DNA of 64,000 bases from Stomoxys calcitrans (taxonomy: Eukaryota; Arthropoda; Insecta; Diptera; Muscidae): assembly GCF_963082655.1 (NCBI RefSeq), contig NC_081554.1, positions 190,033,437-190,097,436 on the forward strand. Reading direction: 5' to 3'. The notes beneath the pieces were generated by a model that worked only from the letters and a program-made list of their open reading frames with translations, did no database searches and was not told the origin of the DNA. Positions 59,381-64,000 of the stretch are shown here, one piece after another. Made by a program: the position numbers and the translations under genes. The stretch's first letter is position 1; every line of letters starts with the position of its first letter.

Positions 59381-59421
59381 GTGGCCGCCGAATATAATTT
59401 GCAATTATATTCGGCGGCCAC
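59381..59421. repeat. Perfect 18-bp hairpin
   Basis: GTGGCCGCCGAATATAAT, loop TTGCA, then the exact complement. It immediately follows the SINE fragment. Its G+C-rich arms stand out from the surroundings. Confidence 0.95.
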
Positions 59422-59532
59422 TGCGGTTGAGACTTTAGGATTAGAAGAATGGCTAGAAAATAGAAGAGGATCGGATACCTGAGACGACACTTGAGTTTCA
59501 GCGTTAGGTACTGCTGCCAGCGGCAAGGTCTT

Positions 59533-59710
59533 GTAACAACCAGGACGGTAAGGTCCTGTAGATTAACGCTTACTCTGAGGATTGCATGACCCTCATTGTT
59601 TGGATGTCGGGCCATAGCGCTGTAACAACCTGGACGGTAAGGTCCTGTAGATTAACGCTTACTCTAAGGATTGCATGACCCTCATTGTTTGGATGTCGGG
59701 CCATAGCGGA
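59533..59710. repeat. Tandem duplication, 89 bp unit
   Basis: GTAACAACCAGGACGGTAAG at 59533 and GTAACAACCTGGACGGTAAG at 59622. The copies differ at only a few positions, so the duplication is recent. Confidence 0.93.
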
Positions 59711-59739
59711 ATAAGGGGAATGAAAAAGCAGACGATTAA

Positions 59740-60025
59740 CCCGAGCTCACGAGCTGTATGACGACGATAGCATAGTAACACGTATCAAAATACAACGGCT
59801 GCGTTGGCTAGGTCATGTTGTTAGAATGGATGAGCTACTCCAGCAAGCACGGTAGTACGCGCGAACCGGGAAGACCAAAAGCCCGATGGAAAGATCAAGT
59901 GGTGGGGTACACCTCGAAACTTGGTGTAAGAGATTTTAGAATGAGCGCAGAAGATCGAGGCGTTTGGAACGATATTCTACGTTCGTCTAGTGGATCAAAT
60001 GTTCTGTCATAGCCAATAAAAGTAA
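59740..60025 (+). pseudogene. RTE-type LINE, 3'-end fragment
   Basis: It encodes ELYDDDSIVTRIKIQRLRWL, GHVVRMDELLQQA, GRPKARWKDQV and LGVRDFRMSAEDRGVWNDIL: the C-terminal tail found in RTE-type elements. It overlaps in sequence with the end of the element at 30815-32640 but in plus orientation. It ends with a stop and AATAAAAGTAAAGAAAAGTA. Confidence 0.8.
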
Positions 60026-60081
60026 AGAAAAGTAAGACGATTTGCACATGAAGGCCAGAGGACTGCGGTCAATAAACGTCA

Positions 60082-60977
60082 CACAGTGGGATGGAAAAAA
60101 AAATAAGTGGAAATAAGTCTGCCATTTTGGATCGGATAGAGATATCTTCATGAAATTTTACGTGGTTATAGCTGAGGTGTTATACAATTTATAAGCAGGG
60201 CCCTAGAAGTCCCAGGGGGCCATTGGTGGGCCTTCAAAGTTGGTCACCTCGGCCCTAAAAAATTTAGCTCGGGCTGTTAAAAGCGCATTTATGGTCCGAT
60301 TTTCAAAATTTTGCTGGAAAGTGCTTAAAAAGCCCTAACAAAAAGGGCCCTAATGTGCGGGATATCTTTTATAGTGCCTAAGAAATTTTACTAAAATTTT
60401 TTTTTTTTTAATTTTCTTAGAGGCTTTGTTGCTTTTAAAAGCATTTCTGAATCGATTTCAAATGGACTTGGAATGTTAATAAAATTTACTATTTTTTTGT
60501 TGCGATATATGCTAAGGTCCGAATCTTCAGTCAAAAGTTATGTGAGTTACAAAAATAAAAAAATTTAAAAAAGTACATTATTGGCATTTTTTCTAAAAAA
60601 AGGTAATTTCATTGTTTTGTCTCTTACTGTACTGTAAAGAAGACTTAATGTAGATGCGTTTTAAGTGTAACTTTTGTAAACTGTGTTAACTTTAAAAGGA
60701 GATCTGTGAAGTACAATATTGACATTTTTTAACAAAAAAAAAAAAAAAAAAACTGGGAAAACCCTTCGAGTTCTCAAAACGCCAAGCTGAGACCCCCAAC
60801 CTTATAAAATATTTTCATTGCCTAAGTAATAACTAATTGCATAAAAAAAATTTTGTTTGCGCCTTCCAAGGTTTGATGTCTCTACGGACATTTTACTAAA
60901 AAATGCCAATGAGGGTATCTTTATCCGTTTAAAAATGGCAGACTTATTTCCACTTATTTTTTTCCGATCCCACTGTG
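60082..60977. mobile_element. Transib-like non-autonomous DNA transposon
   Basis: The inverted ends are about 60 bp: left CACAGTGGGATGG, A-run, AATAAGTGGAAATAAGTCTG, CCATTTT; right the complement, ending CCCACTGTG. Flanking 5-mers are CGTCA (60077-60081) and TGTCA (60978-60982), a 5-bp target duplication with one difference. A terminus starting CACWRTG with 5-bp duplication is characteristic of Transib, the RAG1-related superfamily. An 8-bp (hAT) duplication does not fit. There is no transposase frame in the 896 bp. Confidence 0.75.
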
Positions 60978-61343
60978 TGTCAGTGAAACGGTCGTGAGAA
61001 GATGAAGCCATTGCTGAAACGAAGTAAGAATAAGGTCAGTAGAGCTTTCGGTATCATTACGGTACACAAAGGACTATGAGCTCACTTATGAGACGATGAG
61101 GCGTTGGTGTAATTTCTTTCGGAATTTCTTTGAACCGACTAAGGGTAATGGAATGGAGAACAATAAGGGGTTTTAATAGTAGCATGGAATTAGATTTATT
61201 GGGGTTACTATTATAGTGGTTACTTTTTAGTATTTAGAGCTCACAACAAGCCGATTTATGGCTTATGTGTAAGTTCATTGTGGCATCGGCGAATTCATAT
61301 GCGTCGATTGTCAATCAAACCTAATCTAATTTATATTATTTTA
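60978..61343. other. Unique DNA
   Basis: No gene or repeat is recognised between the Transib-like element and the Helitron end. Confidence 0.4.
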
Positions 61344-62165
61344 CTAGCTGACCCGGGCCCGCTCCGCTGCGCCTTCTTTTACTTTATATGGAACAAAAAT
61401 TTCCTTGGAATATTTATTTTCGATGATCTTTTAATGAAATACCATGCTATCTTGACTAAGAGTTTAACAAGATAAGTGCCTTTATCTGAATCCCATATGA
61501 TCTTTATTGGTCTACGAATTTAAGTTTGGATGTAAGGTGTACTCCATTCTTAAAAAATTAATTTCAGCTCGATATTCTCATGATGTCTGATTTAGTGGTG
61601 TTTTCGGAGGAGAGGTGGTCCCCCAGATACTTGCCCCTGAAAAAATATCAGCATCGTGCTTTTCTCTCAAATACCATTTATTTAAACCCCATATTGCCAT
61701 TGGCTTAAGAGGATTTTACAGGATGAGGCGTCCCCCAAACACATGGCCCCAAAATAGGTTATCAAATTCGTTTTCTAATCTCAAATACCTTTCATTTAAG
61801 CCACATATTAGTATGGTCGAAAAATCTTTTTCCTTTGGGCGTGTTTTGAAAAAGGAGTGATGCCCTAAATACATCGTCCTACATTTGGATATCAAATTCG
61901 TATTCTACTCCCAAATACCTTTATTTGAGCCCCATATTGCGATGGTTACTAAAAAATTGCTATTTGTGGGGTATTTTGGGAAGAGGTAGACCCCCAGACA
62001 ATTGGTCCCGAAAATGGGTATCAATTCTTGTTCTACCCCGCAAAAACCTTTCATTTAAGCTCCACATTGACATGGTCGGTAAATATGCCCGTTTAAGGGG
62101 TATTTTGGGGATTCGGTTGATCCCCCAAACACTAAGCCCAGAAAATATATCAGTAACGTGCTCTA
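61344..62165 (-). mobile_element. Helitron 3' part, minus strand
   Basis: On the minus strand it ends AGCGGGCCCGGGTCAGCTAG followed by T, the intact Helitron terminus. About six 130 bp units (ATTTAAGCCACATATTAGTA type) lead away from it. The 5' end is missing; at about 62165 an INE-1-like array starts inside a unit. Confidence 0.8.
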
Positions 62166-63145
62166 TTTTCATATATTGTAGCTTCCATCTAAACCGATCT
62201 CCCGATTTGACTTGACTTGAGTCCTTACAAACCACAATTTTTGTCTGATTTGACTTAAATTTTGCATGCTGTGTTCTATTACGACTTCCAACAACTGTAC
62301 TGTGTCCAAATCAGTCTATAACCCATGTAAACCGGTCTCTCGATCATCCTTGTTCGGTTTCTAGAAGCTTCAATTTTTGCTGGTTTGACAGAAATTTGGT
62401 ATGTATATATGGGCTAAATCGGAACATATTTAGATAAAGCTGCTATATAATATTGACCGATCTGACTATTTAGGTTCTTAAGCATGTAAAAGCCGCTATT
62501 GTTGTCGGATTTCCATGTCCATAAAGATTTCCGATGTCCATATAGACCGATATGCTGGTTTAGGGTCTTAAGCCCGTAACAGGCGCATTTATTATATGAT
62601 TTCGATGAAATTCAAAAGAGTGATTTATTTTAAGCCTCCCGATATTCCATTCAAATATGGTTGAGATCGACCATATTTAGATGTAGCTGTCATATAGACC
62701 AATCTGCTGTTTTAGGGTCTTAAGCCCATAGGCGCAATTATTATCTGATATCACTGAAACTTGAATTGGTGTGTTGATTAAAGCCTCCCGATATCCGATT
62801 CAAATATGTCGTCGTTCATATCGGACCATATTTCCATATAGCTGCCATATAGACCTATATGCCGGTTTAGAGTAAGTAGTTTTAAGCCTCCTGTCATCCG
62901 ACCAGAATATGGTTCAGATCAGGCTATATTTAGATATAGCTGGCATATAGACCGATGTTCCAATTTAGGATCTTAATCCCATAAAAGGAGGATTTGTTGC
63001 CGATTTCGCTGAAACTGTGACCTGTATAAGAGTTCTCGGGACCTGCATCAAATATGATCCAGAACAGCTCCCATTTGCAGATGACTATAGATGTGGTAGT
63101 GGAGAAGTTATAAAAGAGGATGGTTAATTTTTCCATGGTTTTCCA
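62166..63145 (-). repeat. INE-1-like array, minus strand (families A and C mixed)
   Basis: Units such as GATATAGCTGGCATATAGAC and GGTCTTAAGCCCATA recur at about 120-150 bp. It ends in a decayed terminus (TTCCATGGTTTTCC, TTTTTACTTGC). Confidence 0.7.
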
Positions 63146-63149
63146 TTTT

Positions 63150-63275
63150 TACTTGCTTTATTTTATTTTATTTTATTTTGGTTTTGTTTTATTTTATTTT
63201 ATTTTATTTTATTTTTTATTTTGTTTTTATTTCATTTTATTTTATTTTTTATTTTATTTTATATTATTTTATTGT
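63150..63275. repeat. ATTTT microsatellite
   Basis: TTTTATTTTATTTTATTTTG-type pentamers run for about 125 bp beside the INE-1-like terminus. The open frames here (63120-63411) are artefacts of it. Confidence 0.9.
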
Positions 63276-64000
63276 ATGTCATCACATTTGCTTTGCAGGA
63301 AGTCCTTTTACAAATGCCTTTGAACTTATACTATATGTAACTCTTTTTTCATTTCTTCCCATAAGACCTTATTTACCATATTCCATTACCAAAGTCATCT
63401 ACCTGTTTTAGTAACAAACATTCCCCTATTGATTTGCCATATTGCTCAGTAATGTAAGCCATAATAAAATATTATGCAATACCTTATGCACATACTTTAA
63501 AAAAATTAGACCAATTTCCTTAAACTAGCACATGGAACGACCTTAACCAGAAACGTGGCCACACCATAAAACATTACGACCCACAAAGACTTCCGTCGTC
63601 TGTATGAAATGCATAAGATTCTAAAAAAGGAAACGACGAGTCAGCATAACAACATCAAGCAAAGTAGGCCGTGGTGAAATGGCAAAAATGTGAGTTTGAC
63701 ACAGTAAAAAAGTGCAGTCGGAGACGTGCCACAGGCTCATAAAACCAACAAAAATTAAGTCATAAATAATTGAAATGTTTAGACATCATAAATGGTCTTA
63801 TTGTTATTATATAATAATTTTTTACTATAAACATTTAATATGGCTTAGAGCTTTGCTAGTTTGTGGGGGGCTTAATACGATACCGGCTTTTTCCTTAACC
63901 AAGTGTTTATTCGTTTATTTGTGTTGACTTTGAGCCAAGTTCATTGCAGTCTTTGGTTTTCTTTTGCTGTCTATTTTGTATGGTACTTTTTTCCAGTAGT
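63276..64000. other. Unique A+T-rich DNA
   Basis: No gene, repeat or RNA is recognised. Confidence 0.45.

Noticed and set aside
60082..60977. hAT element because the ends contain CAGTGGG
   Set aside because: The 8-bp flanks (ACGTCACA and TGTGTCAG) do not match, whereas the 5-bp flanks outside CACAGTG match at four of five.
63120..63411. Phe/Tyr-rich frames near the right end
   Set aside because: They are produced by the ATTTT microsatellite.

Overview
The window looks like transposon-choked intergenic and intronic DNA from a higher fly, most probably a calyptrate (house fly, stable fly or blow fly group). The reasons are A+T-rich unique sequence, a Drosophila-type cuticle gene, INE-1/DINE-1-like elements, Helitrons, Jockey-, RTE- and R1/LOA-type LINEs, and a tRNA-headed SINE resembling one I recall from calyptrate flies. 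The species assignment is inference.

Only one convincing host gene is present, on the minus strand at 57658-58911. It is a Val/Pro/Tyr-rich, Gly-tailed secreted protein of the Vajk/low-complexity cuticle protein type. Exon 2 is complete, with a splice acceptor, the rest of a signal peptide, a dibasic site, a stop codon and a poly(A) signal. The tiny exon 1 that should supply the start codon was not found. Two weaker coding candidates lie in unique sequence: 15512-15724 (minus) and 22757-23005 (minus).

Layout: 86-4011 is an inverted pair of INE-1-like arrays around a Jockey LINE relic. 4012-10014 is unique DNA, AAATTTT-rich simple sequence, a GGTACC-rich array and two MITEs. 10015-14512 holds two head-to-tail Helitrons with nested insertions. 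14513-17930 has an INE-1-like fragment, unique DNA with a possible exon, a SINE and a MITE. 17935-22330 holds two more Helitrons on the minus strand, again head to tail. 22331-28484 is unique DNA around a nested stack (INE-1-like element, INE-1-like insert, MITE). 28485-33690 carries MITEs, INE-1-like arrays and an RTE LINE. 33691-36134 is unique. 36135-38130 is INE-1-like. 39215-43560 is a LINE with extraordinary internal duplications. 44785-47807 is INE-1-like arrays plus a MITE. 49340-56170 is another LINE split by a SINE, a hairpin remnant and an INE-1-like array. 56586-58930 is a MITE and the cuticle gene. 58931-64000 holds fragments, a Transib-like element with RSS-like ends, a Helitron end, an INE-1-like array and an ATTTT microsatellite.

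Apart from the cuticle gene the content is mobile DNA. The most interesting points are the approximately 150-bp tandem expansion of an INE-1-like core, Helitron head-to-tail junctions, a 5-bp-TSD element beginning with an immunoglobulin-RSS-like heptamer, a LINE whose reverse transcriptase active-site block is duplicated in frame, and a dispersed motif (CAAAAGACTTAAGACACAAA) recurring in otherwise unrelated DNA.
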